From Bordetella parapertussis (GTDB taxonomy: Bacteria > Pseudomonadota > Gammaproteobacteria > Burkholderiales > SG8-41), in NCBI GenBank assembly GCA_945901405.1, contig CAMDLH010000004.1, positions 1-64,000 of the forward strand: a stretch of 64,000 bases of DNA. Direction: 5' to 3'. Below are positions 9,642-19,990 of the stretch, piece by piece; the stretch's first letter is position 1; each line of letters starts with the position of its first letter. The notes under the pieces are model-generated. The model was not told the DNA's origin, ran no database searches, and was given only the letters and a program-made list of their open reading frames with translations. A program made the position numbers and the translations under genes.

Positions 9642-10804
9642 ACGCCACCTACGCCGATGCGCGCTTTCGGCCCGCTGCCGCCGAGTACGATCAAGTGCTG
9701 GTATGGATCACCCTGTTGTTGCTCGGCCTTGGGCTGGTGATGGTGTATTCGGCCTCGATTGCCAGCGCGGAAGGCGGCCGCGCCACCGGGTATCAAACGC
9801 ACTACTACCTCACGCGCCACGGTATTTTCCTGCTGATAAGTCTGTTTCTGGCGATCGTGGCGTTCCAGTTCCCCATCAGTTTCTGGCAGCGCGCGGCGCC
9901 TTATCTGTTTGTGTTCGGCCTGGTGTTGCTGGCGCTGGTGTTGATCCCTGGCATCGGGCGCGAGGTCAACGGCAGCCGGCGCTGGCTGTCGCTTTACTTC
10001 GTCAATCTGCAACCGTCGGAGTTGATGAAACTCTTCGCGGTGATGTACGCGGCCGATTACACGGTGCGCAAGGCGGCCTTCATGCATAGCCTGCGCAAGG
10101 GATTTCTGCCGATGTTCGCGGTGATGTTCATCGCCGGCGCGCTGCTGCTGAAAGAGCCGGATTTCGGCGCGTTCGCGGTGATCACGGTGATCGCCATGGG
10201 CATTTTGTTTCTCGGCGGCATGAACTGGAAATTGTTCGCGGGACTGATCGCGATGCTGGTGGCGGCGTTTCTGGCGCTGATCATGTTTTCACCCTATCGC
10301 ATGCAGCGCGTGGTGGGTTTCATGGATCCTTGGGCTGACCCATACGGCAAGGGTTACCAGTTGTCTCATGCGCTGATCGCGTTCGGGCGCGGCGAATGGT
10401 TCGGTGTGGGGTTGGGCGGCAGTGTTGAAAAATTGTTCTATCTGCCGGAAGCGCACACCGACTTTTTGCTCGCGGTGATCGCCGAGGAACTCGGCTTCGC
10501 CGGCGTGCTGATCATCATCATCCTGTTTGCGTGGCTGACACAACGCGCGTTCGCCATCGGCCGGCGCGCCATCATGCAGGAGCGTTACTTTGCCGCTCTG
10601 GTGGCGCAGGGTATCGGCCTGTGGATCGCCGTGCAGGCGATCATCAACATGGGTGTCAACATGGGTGTGCTGCCGACCAAGGGTTTGACCTTGCCACTGC
10701 TGTCGTTCGGCGGCAGCGCGATCGCGGCAACTTGCATCGCGATCGCGGTGCTGCTGCGCATCGACTGGGAAGGGCGGCAGATGGCGCGAGGATTTAAGGT
10801 ATGA
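9638..10804 (+). CDS. ftsW: Septal peptidoglycan glycosyltransferase FtsW
   Basis: SEDS-family polytopic membrane enzyme that polymerises septal glycan from lipid II with FtsI, 388 aa and about ten membrane helices. Family motifs are visible, including [13 protein letters not shown] (about 107-119) and the C-terminal [20 protein letters not shown] 9638 overlaps the murD stop (ATGA). The longer in-frame reading from 9548 lies in murD and is not used. Confidence 0.95.
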   Translation: MNATYADARFRPAAAEYDQVLVWITLLLLGLGLVMVYSASIASAEGGRATGYQTHYYLTRHGIFLLISLFLAIVAFQFPISFWQRAAPYLFVFGLVLLALVLIPGIGREVNGSRRWLSLYFVNLQPSELMKLFAVMYAADYTVRKAAFMHSLRKGFLPMFAVMFIAGALLLKEPDFGAFAVITVIAMGILFLGGMNWKLFAGLIAMLVAAFLALIMFSPYRMQRVVGFMDPWADPYGKGYQLSHALIAFGRGEWFGVGLGGSVEKLFYLPEAHTDFLLAVIAEELGFAGVLIIIILFAWLTQRAFAIGRRAIMQERYFAALVAQGIGLWIAVQAIINMGVNMGVLPTKGLTLPLLSFGGSAIAATCIAIAVLLRIDWEGRQMARGFKV

Positions 10805-10808
10805 AGGT

Positions 10809-11885
10809 ATGAGCCGCACCATCATGATCATGGCCGGCGGCACGGGCGGGCATATTTACCCCGGCATTTCCGTCGCGGAGGAATTGAAAGCGCGCGGCTG
10901 GAACATCGTGTGGCTGGGGTCGCGCGCCGGCATGGAAGCGACGCTGGTGCCGCCCAAGGGCTACACCATGGCGTGGATGCGGTTCTCGGGCTTGCGCGGC
11001 AAAGGGTTGCTGCGCGCGTTCATGCTGCCGATTAACCTGTTGATTGCGTTCTGGCAGAGTGCTGGCGCCATATTCAAGTATCGGCCCGACGTGGTGCTGG
11101 GCATGGGCGGCTACATCGCGTTTCCGGGCGGCATGATGGCCTCGTTGCTTAATCGTCCGCTGGTGATACACGAACAAAATTCCGTCGCGGGGCTGGCCAA
11201 TCGGGTGCTGGCGAAGCTCGCGGATCGCGTGTTGGTGGCGTTCCCCAACGCGTTCGCGGGCAAGGCGAAGGAAACCTGGATCGGCAACCCGGTGCGCGCG
11301 GATATCGGCGGCATTGCCGCGCCAGATTTACGCTACGCACGGCGCAGCGGCCCGTTGAATTTACTGGTACTGGGCGGCAGCCAGGGCGCGCAGGCATTGA
11401 ACACCACCGTACCCGCCGCGCTGCAATGCATGCCCGTGGCGCAGCGGCCCGTGGTTACGCATCAATCGGGCGCGGCGCACATCGACACCTTGCGCGAGAC
11501 CTATCGCGCCGCCGGCGTCGAAGCCGAACTCGTGCCGTTCATCGACGATATGGCCGCGTGCTACGCGAAGGCCGACGTTGTAATTTGCCGCGCGGGTGCT
11601 TCCACCATAGCCGAGCTTGCAGCAGCGGGCGTGGCCTCGGTGCTGGTGCCGCTGCCCTCGGCGGTGGACGATCATCAAACGCACAATGCGCGCTTTTTGT
11701 CGGAGCGTGGGGCAGCGTTGTTGATTCCGCAGAAAGAATTCACGCCGGAGCGGTTGGCGGAAGTGCTTGCTGGTTTTGCGCGCGAGAGATTGCTGGTTAT
11801 GGCGCAGGCAGCGCGTTCGGCTGCTAAGCCGGATGCAACGCACACGGTAGCGCAAGTGTGTATGGAGCTTGCTCATGCGACATAA
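10809..11885 (+). CDS. murG: Lipid II synthase MurG (UDP-GlcNAc transferase)
   Basis: Peripheral membrane GT28 glycosyltransferase converting lipid I to lipid II, 358 aa, as usual. The first glycine-rich loop [10 protein letters not shown] is at about 10-19, [12 protein letters not shown] at about 119-130, and the donor-site region [15 protein letters not shown] near 260-274. It starts four bases after the ftsW stop and slightly overlaps murC. Confidence 0.96.
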   Translation: MSRTIMIMAGGTGGHIYPGISVAEELKARGWNIVWLGSRAGMEATLVPPKGYTMAWMRFSGLRGKGLLRAFMLPINLLIAFWQSAGAIFKYRPDVVLGMGGYIAFPGGMMASLLNRPLVIHEQNSVAGLANRVLAKLADRVLVAFPNAFAGKAKETWIGNPVRADIGGIAAPDLRYARRSGPLNLLVLGGSQGAQALNTTVPAALQCMPVAQRPVVTHQSGAAHIDTLRETYRAAGVEAELVPFIDDMAACYAKADVVICRAGASTIAELAAAGVASVLVPLPSAVDDHQTHNARFLSERGAALLIPQKEFTPERLAEVLAGFARERLLVMAQAARSAAKPDATHTVAQVCMELAHAT

Positions 11886-13275
11886 GGTTAAGCGCATACA
11901 TTTCGTCGGCATCGGCGGCTCCGGCATGAGCGGCATCGCCGAAGTTTTGCTCAACATGAATTACGAGATCAGCGGTTCCGATCTCGCATCCAATGCGGCG
12001 ACACAGCGTCTGGCTTCGCTCGGCGCGCAAGTGTTCAAGGGGCACGCTTCCGAACACATCGCGGGTGCGGACGCGGTGGTGGTTTCCACGGCGGTGAAAG
12101 AAGACAACCCCGAAGTCATCGCCGCGCGCGAGAAACATATCCCCGTGGTGCCGCGCGCGTTGATGCTTGCCGAATTGATGCGTCTTAAACGAGGCATCGC
12201 GGTGGCGGGCACGCATGGCAAGACCACGACCACGAGTCTGGTTGCAAGCGTGCTGGCCGAGGGCGGGCTCGATCCCACGTTCGTGATCGGCGGGCGGCTG
12301 GTGAGCGCGGGATCGCATGCGCGGCTGGGTGCCGGCGAGTTCATCGTTGCCGAAGCGGATGAATCGGATGCGTCGTTTTTGCATCTCACGCCGGTGTTGT
12401 CGGTGGTGACCAACATTGACGCCGATCACATGGAGACCTACGGCCATTCGTTCGACAAATTGAAGCAGGCCTTCGTCGAGTTTTTGCATCAGTTGCCGTT
12501 CTACGGCATGGCGGTGTTGTGCGTGGATGACGCGAATGTGCGCGACATCATGCCCAGGCTCACCAAGCCGGTGACGACCTACGGCGTGTCGCCCGAGGCG
12601 CAGATACGCGCGGTGGATGTGCGTCACAGCGCGGGGCAGATGACGTTTCGTGCGCTGCGCAGCGCCAATGGCAGGCCGGCGGCCGATCTTGCGATCACGC
12701 TCAATCTGCCCGGCGAACACAACGTGCTGAACGCGCTCGCGGCGATCGCAGTGGGCATGGAAGTCGGCGTGGCCGACGACAAGATCGTCAAGGCACTCGC
12801 CGAATTCAAGGGCGTGGGGCGGCGTTTTCAACGGCACGGCGATATCGCGCTGCCCGGCGGCGGGCACTGCACGGTGGTTGACGATTATGGCCATCACCCG
12901 GCGGAAATGGCGGCGACGGTGGCCGCCGCGCGCGGTGCGTTTCCGGGGCGGCGCTTGATGCTGGTGTTTCAGCCGCACCGCTACACGCGCACGCGCGATT
13001 GCTTCGAGGATTTCGTCAAGGTGCTCTCGACCGTGGATGCATTGGTGCTGACCGAGGTTTATCCGGCGGGCGAAGCGCCGATAGTCGCCGCCGATGGCCG
13101 TGCGCTCGCCAGAGCGGTGCGCGTGGCGGGCAAGGTCGAGCCGATTTTTGTGGAAGCCGTTGCCGACGCGGCGTCGGCGATTCGTAATGCGGCGCGTGAT
13201 GGCGATGTGGTGCTGGTGATGGGTGCCGGATCGATAGGCGGCGTGCCTGGTCAGTTGGTGAACGCTAAATCGTGA
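11875..13275 (+). CDS. murC: UDP-N-acetylmuramate:L-alanine ligase MurC
   Basis: First amino-acid-adding Mur ligase, 466 aa. The N-terminal nucleotide fold is [16 protein letters not shown], the ATP loop [11 protein letters not shown] is near residue 113, and YGHHPAEM lies in the C-terminal part. ATG 11875 is preferred over TTG 11869 because GGAG (11864-11867) then lies seven bases upstream. It overlaps the murG 3' end by eleven bases. Confidence 0.95.
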   Translation: MRHKVKRIHFVGIGGSGMSGIAEVLLNMNYEISGSDLASNAATQRLASLGAQVFKGHASEHIAGADAVVVSTAVKEDNPEVIAAREKHIPVVPRALMLAELMRLKRGIAVAGTHGKTTTTSLVASVLAEGGLDPTFVIGGRLVSAGSHARLGAGEFIVAEADESDASFLHLTPVLSVVTNIDADHMETYGHSFDKLKQAFVEFLHQLPFYGMAVLCVDDANVRDIMPRLTKPVTTYGVSPEAQIRAVDVRHSAGQMTFRALRSANGRPAADLAITLNLPGEHNVLNALAAIAVGMEVGVADDKIVKALAEFKGVGRRFQRHGDIALPGGGHCTVVDDYGHHPAEMAATVAAARGAFPGRRLMLVFQPHRYTRTRDCFEDFVKVLSTVDALVLTEVYPAGEAPIVAADGRALARAVRVAGKVEPIFVEAVADAASAIRNAARDGDVVLVMGAGSIGGVPGQLVNAKS

Positions 13276-13285
13276 ACGGTGAACA

Positions 13286-14260
13286 GTGGGCTACGGCTAC
13301 AGCATGCAACACAACTTTGACGCGGCGGACCATGTGCACGCCGCGGCTAGCATGGCAACGGAAATGAACGCAATGTTGCGCGGCGAATTGCGAAACAACG
13401 AACCGATGGTGCGCCACGTGAGCTGGCGCGCGGGCGGCGCTGCTGATCGTGCGTATGTGCCGGTTGATCGCGACGATCTTGCCGCATTTTTGCAAACGTT
13501 GCCGCCGCATGAGCCGGTGTATTTCGTAGGCCTTGGCAGTAACTTTCTGGTGCGCGACGGCGGCCTGCGCGGCACGGTAGTGTTTACGCACTGGGCGCTG
13601 CGGGATATACGCGCGTTGACCGCGAGCAGCACCGCGATTGAAATTTATGCCGAGGCAGGCGTGGCCAGTCCGAAGGTGGCGCGCTTCGCGGCGTTGCACG
13701 GTTGCAAAGGTGCGGAGTTTCTCGCCGGCATACCCGGCACGGTCGGCGGCGCGCTGGCGATGAACGCGGGTTGCTACGGCGGCGAGACATGGAACTTGGT
13801 GGCGCGCGTGACGACGATGGATCGCTTTGGTGTGTTGCGCGAACGCCCTGCATCGGATTTCAAGATTGGGTACCGCAGCGTGCGCGGCCCAGAAAACGAA
13901 TGGTTTGTGTCGGCGGTGTTCAGTGTGCCCAGGGGCGACGGTGAAAAATCTCGTATTAAAATCAGAGAGTTACTGTCAAAGCGTATTGCCAGCCAACCGC
14001 TGCAACAACCGAATGCAGGCTCGGTGTTTCGCAATCCGCCGAATGATTACGCCGCGCGATTGATCGAGGCGTGCGGTCTCAAGGGCACGTGCATCGGTGG
14101 CGCGGAAATTTCGCGCAAGCATTCCAATTTCATCGTCAACCTCGGCGGCGCCAGCGCCGCCGATATCGAAGCGTTGATTGAGTTAGCGCGCAACACCGTG
14201 CGCGAACGGTTCGCTGTCGAACTCGAACAGGAAGTGCGCATCGTTGGAGATCGCGCATGA
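13286..14260 (+). CDS. murB: UDP-N-acetylenolpyruvylglucosamine reductase MurB
   Basis: FAD-dependent reductase making UDP-MurNAc, up to 324 aa. The FAD-binding region contains [12 protein letters not shown] (about 73-84) and [19 protein letters not shown] (about 149-167). The catalytic region ends with [21 protein letters not shown] and HSNFIVN. The start is uncertain. GTG 13286 gives the longest reading but has no clear ribosome site. ATG 13364 ([15 protein letters not shown]) matches the usual family N-terminus better. The leader 13274-13288 is a GTGAAC-type direct repeat. Confidence 0.93.
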   Translation: MGYGYSMQHNFDAADHVHAAASMATEMNAMLRGELRNNEPMVRHVSWRAGGAADRAYVPVDRDDLAAFLQTLPPHEPVYFVGLGSNFLVRDGGLRGTVVFTHWALRDIRALTASSTAIEIYAEAGVASPKVARFAALHGCKGAEFLAGIPGTVGGALAMNAGCYGGETWNLVARVTTMDRFGVLRERPASDFKIGYRSVRGPENEWFVSAVFSVPRGDGEKSRIKIRELLSKRIASQPLQQPNAGSVFRNPPNDYAARLIEACGLKGTCIGGAEISRKHSNFIVNLGGASAADIEALIELARNTVRERFAVELEQEVRIVGDRA

Positions 14261-15168
14261 GCAATTTTGGCAAAGTCGCCGTGCTGATGGGCGGCCGTTC
14301 AGCCGAACGGGAAATTTCCCTGAAAAGCGGCGGCATGGTGCTCGCGGGATTGCAGCGCAAGGGCGTGGATGCGCATGCGTTCGATCCGCGCGACCAGGGT
14401 CTCGAACAACTGATTGCGCAACAATTCAAGCGCGTGTTCATCGCCTTGCATGGCCGCTTTGGTGAAGACGGCACGGTGCAGGGCGCGCTGGAATATTTAG
14501 GTATCCCGTACACCGGCAGCGGCGTGATGGCGAGCGCGCTGGCGATGGACAAGTGGCGCACCAAGCTGGTGTGGCAGGCAGCCGGCATTTCCACGCCGGC
14601 TTATGAAATGCTCCATGCCGATTCGGATTGGCCCGCGGTTGTGCAACGGCTCGGCTTGCCGCTGGTGGTGAAGCCCGCGCGCGAAGGTTCGAGCATCGGC
14701 ATCAGCAAGGCGAGTTCGGTGGAAAAGCTCGAAGCCGCGTACGCACTGGCGCGCGAGCATGACGATTCGGTGCTCGCCGAGCAATTCATCGAGGGCCGCG
14801 AACTCACCGCGGCCATACTGGACGATGAGGCCTTGCCGCTGATACGCATCGAAGCGCCGCAGGGCAATTACGATTACCACAACAAGTATTTCGGCAACGC
14901 GACCAAGTATCACTGCCCCAGCGGCTTGCCGGATGCGCTGGAGCACGCAATACAAGCGCAGGCGCTGGCGGCGTTTCGCGTGATCGGCTGCCGCGGTTGC
15001 GGACGGCTTGATCTCATGCTCGACGCGCACGGCAAAGCTTGGTTTCTCGAAGTGAATACCATTCCCGGCATGACCGATCACAGCCTGGTGCCGATGGCGG
15101 CGCGCGCACGCGGTATTTCGTTCGACGATCTGGTGGTGAAACTTCTGGAGGCGGCGCATGTGGGATAA
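14257..15168 (+). CDS. ddl: D-alanine--D-alanine ligase
   Basis: ATP-grasp ligase making the D-Ala-D-Ala dipeptide used by MurF, 303 aa. Motifs include [17 protein letters not shown] near the N-terminus, the ATP-binding [15 protein letters not shown] (about 138-152), and the Mg/substrate segment [17 protein letters not shown] near residue 265. ATG 14257 overlaps the murB stop (ATGA). Confidence 0.96.
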   Translation: MSNFGKVAVLMGGRSAEREISLKSGGMVLAGLQRKGVDAHAFDPRDQGLEQLIAQQFKRVFIALHGRFGEDGTVQGALEYLGIPYTGSGVMASALAMDKWRTKLVWQAAGISTPAYEMLHADSDWPAVVQRLGLPLVVKPAREGSSIGISKASSVEKLEAAYALAREHDDSVLAEQFIEGRELTAAILDDEALPLIRIEAPQGNYDYHNKYFGNATKYHCPSGLPDALEHAIQAQALAAFRVIGCRGCGRLDLMLDAHGKAWFLEVNTIPGMTDHSLVPMAARARGISFDDLVVKLLEAAHVG

Positions 15169-15931
15169 CCCCGTGGCGCTCAATCGCATCTCCGACTTGT
15201 TGACCGCGGCCGCGGCGCTGGCGGTGTTATATGCCGCGCTGCGTTGGGCGGTGCAGTTGCCGGTATTCGCGGTGCAGGAAGTGCGCGTGGGCGGCGCCAC
15301 CAAACACATGACGCTCGATCAGGTCGAAGCCATCGCCAAGCGCGACATGCACGGCACGTTTTTCACGCTCGATTTGCCCGCGATACGCGCGTCGTTCGAG
15401 AAACTGCCGTGGGTGCGCCAGGTGTCCTTGCGCCGCCAGTGGCCGGATCGTCTCGATGTCACGGTCGAGGAACATGTTCCGTTCGCGCGCTGGGGCAGCC
15501 TTGGTCTGGTGAATATTCAAGGCGAAGTATTCGAGGCCGCTTACGACGGCGGCCTGCCGGTGTTCGATGGACCGAAAGGCGCTTCGAAGGAAATCAAGGC
15601 GCGCTATGAACAATTTCGCGCCGGACTCGCCGCACTCGGCAGAACGCCGGTACGCGTGCAGTTATCCGACCGGCGCGCGTGGCGCGTGCAGCTGGACAGC
15701 GGCACCACGCTGGAACTGGGCCGCGAACAAGCCGAAGCGCGGCTGCAACGTTACATCACGCATCACGACCGCACGATAGGGCAACTCGCGCGGCGTATCG
15801 ACTATATCGATTTGCGTTACCCCAACGGATTTGCGGTGCGCATACCTGAATTGGCCAAGGAAGGGGCGGACGCCGCCGCGCGCAAGGGTATGCAACGCCC
15901 GCAACAACGCACGCAACGGCCGAAAGCCTGA
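15158..15931 (+). CDS. ftsQ: Cell division protein FtsQ
   Basis: Bitopic divisome protein, 257 aa, recruiting FtsL and FtsB. A short cytoplasmic N-terminus and one membrane helix (about residues 9-31) are followed by a POTRA domain ([20 protein letters not shown]...) and the FtsQ/DivIB beta domain ([15 protein letters not shown]). Position between ddl and ftsA is canonical. It overlaps the ddl end by eleven bases. Confidence 0.93.
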   Translation: MWDNPVALNRISDLLTAAAALAVLYAALRWAVQLPVFAVQEVRVGGATKHMTLDQVEAIAKRDMHGTFFTLDLPAIRASFEKLPWVRQVSLRRQWPDRLDVTVEEHVPFARWGSLGLVNIQGEVFEAAYDGGLPVFDGPKGASKEIKARYEQFRAGLAALGRTPVRVQLSDRRAWRVQLDSGTTLELGREQAEARLQRYITHHDRTIGQLARRIDYIDLRYPNGFAVRIPELAKEGADAAARKGMQRPQQRTQRPKA

Positions 15932-15935
15932 TCTC

Positions 15936-17174
15936 ATGAACAAAAATAAAGAAAACAAGAATATCGTCGTCGGTCTCGACATCGGCACCTCGAAAATTCT
16001 CGCCATCGTCGCGGAAGCAAAACCGGAAGGCGGCTTCGAGGTGATCGGCATGGGCACGCATCCCTCGCGCGGGCTGAAGAAGGGCGTGGTCGCCAACATC
16101 GAAACCACGGTGAGCGCGATTCAGCGCGCGCTCGAAGAAGCCGAGTTGATGGCCGATTGCAAGATCCGCGCGGTGTATACGGGCATCGCGGGCAGCCACG
16201 TGCGGAGTTTTAATTCGCAGGGCATGGTCGCGATCAAGGACAAGGAAGTCACGCAGCTTGATATCGACCGCGTGATCGAGACCGCGAAGGCGGTGCAGAT
16301 TCCGAACGATCAGCAGATTCTGCACATTCTCAATCAGGAATTCATCATCGACGGCCAGGAAGACGTGCGCGAGCCGCTGGGCATGTCCGGCGTGCGGCTT
16401 GAAGTGAAAGTGCACATCGTCACCGGCGCGGTGTCGGCGGCGCAGAACATCATCAAGTGCGTGCGCCGCTGTGGGCTGGAAGTGCATGACCTGGTGCTGC
16501 AGCCGCTGGCCTCGGCGATGGCGGTGGTGTCGGAGGATGAAAAAGACCTCGGTGTGTGCCTGGTGGATATCGGCGGCGGCACCACGGATATCGCGGTGTT
16601 CACGCACGGCGCGATCCGCCACACGGCGGTGATACCAATCGCGGGCGACCAGATCACCAGCGACATCGCGATGGCGTTGCGCACGCCGACCAAGGACGCT
16701 GACGACATCAAGATGAAGCACGGTTGTGCGCTGTCGCAGTTGGCCGATCCGCGGGAAATGATCGAAGTGCCAGGCATCGGCGACCGCGGGCCGAAACAAT
16801 TGTCACGCAAGACGCTGGCGGAAGTGATCGAGCCGCGCGTCGAGGAACTGTATTCGTTGATACAGGCCGAGTTGCGCCGCAGCGGCTACGAGGAATTGTT
16901 GTCGTCGGGCATCGTGCTCACGGGCGGCTCGAGCATGATGCAGGGCATGGTCGAACTGGGCGAGGAAATTTTTCACATGCCGGTGCGCGTGGGGCAACCC
17001 TCGTATCGCGGCGGCCTGTCGGAGGTGGTGCGGCATCCGCGCTATTCGACGGGCGTGGGCTTGCTGCTTGCCGGCATGCATCAGTTGCGCCAGCAGGAGA
17101 TTGCGCGCGCGCAGACGGGATCGTTGCAGCAATTGATTGAGCGGATGAAGGCCTGGTTCAAGGGCAATTTTTAG
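15936..17174 (+). CDS. ftsA: Cell division protein FtsA
   Basis: Actin-fold ATPase that tethers FtsZ to the membrane, 412 aa. Phosphate loop VGLDIGTSK is at about 12-20, the 1C-domain region follows, then CLVDIGGGTTDIAVF (about 209-223) and VLTGGSSMMQGM (about 327-338). The C-terminal amphipathic helix (LQQLIERMKAWFKGNF) is the membrane-targeting sequence. The ATG at 15936 is five bases after the ftsQ stop. The first codons are A-rich (MNKNKENKN). Confidence 0.96.
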   Translation: MNKNKENKNIVVGLDIGTSKILAIVAEAKPEGGFEVIGMGTHPSRGLKKGVVANIETTVSAIQRALEEAELMADCKIRAVYTGIAGSHVRSFNSQGMVAIKDKEVTQLDIDRVIETAKAVQIPNDQQILHILNQEFIIDGQEDVREPLGMSGVRLEVKVHIVTGAVSAAQNIIKCVRRCGLEVHDLVLQPLASAMAVVSEDEKDLGVCLVDIGGGTTDIAVFTHGAIRHTAVIPIAGDQITSDIAMALRTPTKDADDIKMKHGCALSQLADPREMIEVPGIGDRGPKQLSRKTLAEVIEPRVEELYSLIQAELRRSGYEELLSSGIVLTGGSSMMQGMVELGEEIFHMPVRVGQPSYRGGLSEVVRHPRYSTGVGLLLAGMHQLRQQEIARAQTGSLQQLIERMKAWFKGNF

Positions 17175-17238
17175 GTTTGTTTTACGGGTTGAGGTTTTTT
17201 AATTGCGGTTCTTTGATTAACACGACAAGGAGTACACC

Positions 17239-18396
17239 ATGATTGAACTGATCGATGCACAAACACAAGAAGCGGTGATCAAAGTAGTGGGCGTGGGCGG
17301 CTGCGGCGGCAATGCGGTTGACCACATGATTGCGCAGGGCGTGGAAGGCGTGGAGTTCATCTGCGCCAACACCGACGCGCAGGCGCTCAAACGCAACAAG
17401 GCGACCGTGCAGTTGCAATTGGGCACCAACGTGACCAAGGGCCTGGGCGCGGGCGCCAATCCTGAAATGGGGCGGCAGGCCGCGCTCGAAGACCGTGAGC
17501 GCATCGCGGAACTGATGTCGGGCGCCGACATGTTATTCCTCACCGCCGGCATGGGCGGGGGCACCGGCACCGGGGCTGCACCGGTGTTCGCTGAAATCGC
17601 CAAGGAACTGGGCATCCTGACCGTGGCGGTGGTGACCAAGCCGTTCGCGTTCGAGGGCAAGCGCCAGCGCATCGCGCAGGAAGGACTTGACGCGTTGTCG
17701 CAGCATGTCGATTCGCTGATCGTGATTCCGAACGACAAGCTGATGCAAGTGCTAGGCAACACGGTGACGCTCGATGAAGCGTTCCGCTCGGCCAACGACG
17801 TGCTGCACGGCGCGGTGGCGGGCATCGCCGAGATCATCAGTTGCCCCGGTATGATCAACGTTGACTTCGCCGACGTACGCACGGTGATGGCGGAAATGGG
17901 CATGGCGATGATGGGTTCGGCCAAGGCGGCTGGACCGGACCGCGCGCGTGCCGCCGCTGAACAGGCGGTGGCGTGTCCGCTGCTCGAAGACATCAATATT
18001 TCGGATGCGCGCGGCGTGCTGATCAATATTTCGGCGAGCAAGGCCTCGTTCCAGTTGCAGGAAATGTACGACGTGATGGAAACCATCAAGGCGTTTGCCT
18101 CCGAGTCCGCCACGGTGATCATCGGCACGGTGTACGACGAAGCGCTGGAAGACAACTTGCGCGTCACTATCGTCGCCACGGGTCTGGGCAAGCCGGTCAA
18201 CCGTCAGCAAGCCAAGCCGTTGACCATGGTGGTGCAGAAGACCGGCACCGACAATCAGCCCGTCGATTACGGCGCGCTGGATGAGCCCGCGGTGCTGCGC
18301 ACGCGGCGCAATCGCGATGCGACGATTGAGGCGATGCGCCAGTCTGGCGTGGAAATGCTCGATATTCCGGCGTTCTTGCGCAAGCAAGCGGATTAA
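17239..18396 (+). CDS. ftsZ: Cell division GTPase FtsZ
   Basis: Tubulin-like GTPase that forms the Z ring, 385 aa. The G-box GGCGGNAVDHM is near the start and the tubulin signature GGGTGTGAAP is near residues 107-116. The T7-loop region NVDFADV is near 207-213. The C-terminal conserved peptide LDIPAFLRKQAD, which binds FtsA, ZipA and ZapD, is at the very end. ATG 17239 has a good AAGGAG ribosome site (17226-17231). A 64-base AT-rich gap separates it from ftsA. Confidence 0.98.
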   Translation: MIELIDAQTQEAVIKVVGVGGCGGNAVDHMIAQGVEGVEFICANTDAQALKRNKATVQLQLGTNVTKGLGAGANPEMGRQAALEDRERIAELMSGADMLFLTAGMGGGTGTGAAPVFAEIAKELGILTVAVVTKPFAFEGKRQRIAQEGLDALSQHVDSLIVIPNDKLMQVLGNTVTLDEAFRSANDVLHGAVAGIAEIISCPGMINVDFADVRTVMAEMGMAMMGSAKAAGPDRARAAAEQAVACPLLEDINISDARGVLINISASKASFQLQEMYDVMETIKAFASESATVIIGTVYDEALEDNLRVTIVATGLGKPVNRQQAKPLTMVVQKTGTDNQPVDYGALDEPAVLRTRRNRDATIEAMRQSGVEMLDIPAFLRKQAD

Positions 18397-18421
18397 AAGC
18401 GGCACGATTTGAGGTGGTTGG

Positions 18422-18456
18422 CCGCGCGTGGCCACTGGCTGCTACGCGCCGTTTTT
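18422..18456 (+). terminator. Candidate Rho-independent terminator after ftsZ
   Basis: GCGCGT (18424-18429) pairs with ACGCGC (18444-18449) around a GC-rich 14-base loop, followed by GTTTTT (18451-18456). It would end dcw transcription before the separate lpxC promoter. Confidence 0.55.
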
Positions 18457-18489
18457 GCCATTGGTCGTATGCCCTGGTCTGTGCGTTTT

Positions 18490-18519
18490 TTGTGACAGAC
18501 TCGGGCATCGTGGTATAAT
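18490..18519 (+). promoter_or_regulatory. lpxC promoter
   Basis: A consensus -10 TATAAT is at 18514-18519. TTGTGA (18490-18495, spacer 18), or TGTGAC one base on (spacer 17), is the -35. Transcription would begin near 18526, at the edge of an AT-rich interspersed repeat copy, so that repeat would form most of the lpxC leader. Confidence 0.7.
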
Positions 18520-18523
18520 AGTC

Positions 18524-18557
18524 CATTAAGTAATTGATTTTATTGATATTTTTGGTG
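18524..18557 (-). repeat. AT-rich interspersed repeat in the lpxC leader (inverted copy)
   Basis: On the minus strand this reads ATATCAATAAAATCAATTAC then TTAATGG, matching the murD copy (9221) over about 18 bases. It also matches the ACTTA end of the copies at 23.9-50 kb. It lies between the lpxC promoter and the lpxC start. Confidence 0.6.
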
Positions 18558-18562
18558 CTTTT

Positions 18563-19474
18563 GTGATCAGGCAGCGTACTCTCAAAAACGTGATTCGCGC
18601 CACTGGCGTTGGGTTGCATACCGGCGAAAAGGTGTTTCTGACCTTGCGCCCGGCCGCGCCCGACACCGGCATTGTGTTCACGCGCGTCGATCTGCCGGTG
18701 CCAGTCGAGATCAAGGCCGATCCGTATGCGGTTGGCGACACCCGGCTGTCTTCGTGCTTGATGAAGGACGGCACATCGATTTCGACCGTTGAGCACTTGA
18801 TGTCGGCGCTTGCGGGGTTGGGCGTGGACAATGTGTACATTGATCTGACGGCGTCCGAAGTGCCGATCATGGACGGCAGCGCGGGGCCGTTCGTGTTCCT
18901 GCTGCAATCGGCGGGTATCGAAGAGCAAAACGCGCCGAAGAATTTCATCCGCATCCTCAAGACGGTGGAAGTCTCCGACGGTGACAAATGGGTGCGCCTC
19001 GCGCCGTATCACGGTTTCAAGATCGATCTGGCGATTGATTTCGCGCACCCGGTATTCGAGCGCGGCCGCCAAACCGTGAGCATCGATTTTTCCTCGACCT
19101 CGTTCGTCAAGGAGGTGAGTCGCGCGCGCACATTTGGCTTCATGCAGGACGTCGAGACCATGCGCGCGCAGGGACTGGCGCTGGGCGGCAGCCTCGATAA
19201 CGCCATCGTGATGGACGAATACCGCATACTGAATAGCGACGGCTTGCGTTACGACGATGAATTCGTCAAACACAAGGCGCTGGACGCGATTGGCGACTTG
19301 TATTTGCTTGGCCATCCGCTGATCGGCGCGTTCAGCGGCTATAAATCCGGCCACGCGCTGAACAATCAACTGCTGCGCAACGTGCTGCAAGACAAGAGCG
19401 CGTGGGAATTCGTCAATTTCCTGCAGGTGGAAGATGCGCCCAAGTTTGCCTTTTGGCAACCGCAGGCGGCGTAG
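18563..19474 (+). CDS. lpxC: UDP-3-O-acyl-N-acetylglucosamine deacetylase LpxC
   Basis: Zinc-dependent deacetylase catalysing the committed step of lipid A synthesis, 303 aa. It starts with [21 protein letters not shown], as in E. coli. Zinc-binding motifs are visible: [10 protein letters not shown] (about 73-82) and [10 protein letters not shown] (about 235-244), with the [18 protein letters not shown] loop after it. The start is GTG 18563. It has its own promoter although it follows ftsZ directly. Confidence 0.97.
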   Translation: MIRQRTLKNVIRATGVGLHTGEKVFLTLRPAAPDTGIVFTRVDLPVPVEIKADPYAVGDTRLSSCLMKDGTSISTVEHLMSALAGLGVDNVYIDLTASEVPIMDGSAGPFVFLLQSAGIEEQNAPKNFIRILKTVEVSDGDKWVRLAPYHGFKIDLAIDFAHPVFERGRQTVSIDFSSTSFVKEVSRARTFGFMQDVETMRAQGLALGGSLDNAIVMDEYRILNSDGLRYDDEFVKHKALDAIGDLYLLGHPLIGAFSGYKSGHALNNQLLRNVLQDKSAWEFVNFLQVEDAPKFAFWQPQAA

Positions 19475-19505
19475 CTGGTGCCGCGCCACCGCTACAACTG
19501 TCGCA

Positions 19506-19967
19506 TTATTTAGCCGGATTGCGGCTGCGCTTGGCGAAGTTAGTCAGCGCTGACTTGAGGTTTGGGTCGGGTACCGACTTGGCGAGAATCTCAATTAGTT
19601 CAATGTTATCAGGGCTTAACGCGGTTTTCTTCGCGTGAGTTGTTTGCGCTGACTCCTGCTTTGCGGCTTGCACCAGAATTTGAATTCCAGTAACCTGCGA
19701 TTCGAGTTTCCGAACTCCGGGCAAGATGCGCGGTAGCAGTTGTCTTAACTTCGCGGCAACCGCTGAATTATCAGCAAAAACGTACAGCGTGCCGGCCCGG
19801 ATGTAACCCACACGACTCGCCTGCGCAAGTTCGGCGTGTTCGACCGGGGTGGAACCGGCATAAGCCTGTTGCAGCGCTTGCAAGCGCTGCGTTTTGTCTC
19901 GTAGCGCCTTGAACTCAGAAGAGGCTCCTATAAGACCGCGTATGTTGGAAATGTAGTTGGACGGCAT
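19506..19967 (-). CDS. DciA-like DUF721 protein
   Basis: DUF721/DciA family proteins help load the replicative helicase DnaB in bacteria without DnaC. The protein is 153 aa from ATG 19967; a TTG start two codons earlier (19973) is possible. The N-terminal helical part is followed by the beta-rich DUF721 core around RVGYIRAGTLYVFADNSAVAAKLRQLLPRI. Position between lpxC and the M23 peptidase/secA is typical of Betaproteobacteria. It converges with lpxC, leaving about 30 bases between, and is divergent from the M23 gene. I see no strong ribosome site. Confidence 0.75.
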   Translation of the reverse strand: MPSNYISNIRGLIGASSEFKALRDKTQRLQALQQAYAGSTPVEHAELAQASRVGYIRAGTLYVFADNSAVAAKLRQLLPRILPGVRKLESQVTGIQILVQAAKQESAQTTHAKKTALSPDNIELIEILAKSVPDPNLKSALTNFAKRSRNPAK

Positions 19968-19990
19968 GCGCAACAGAAGGAGGATGGACG

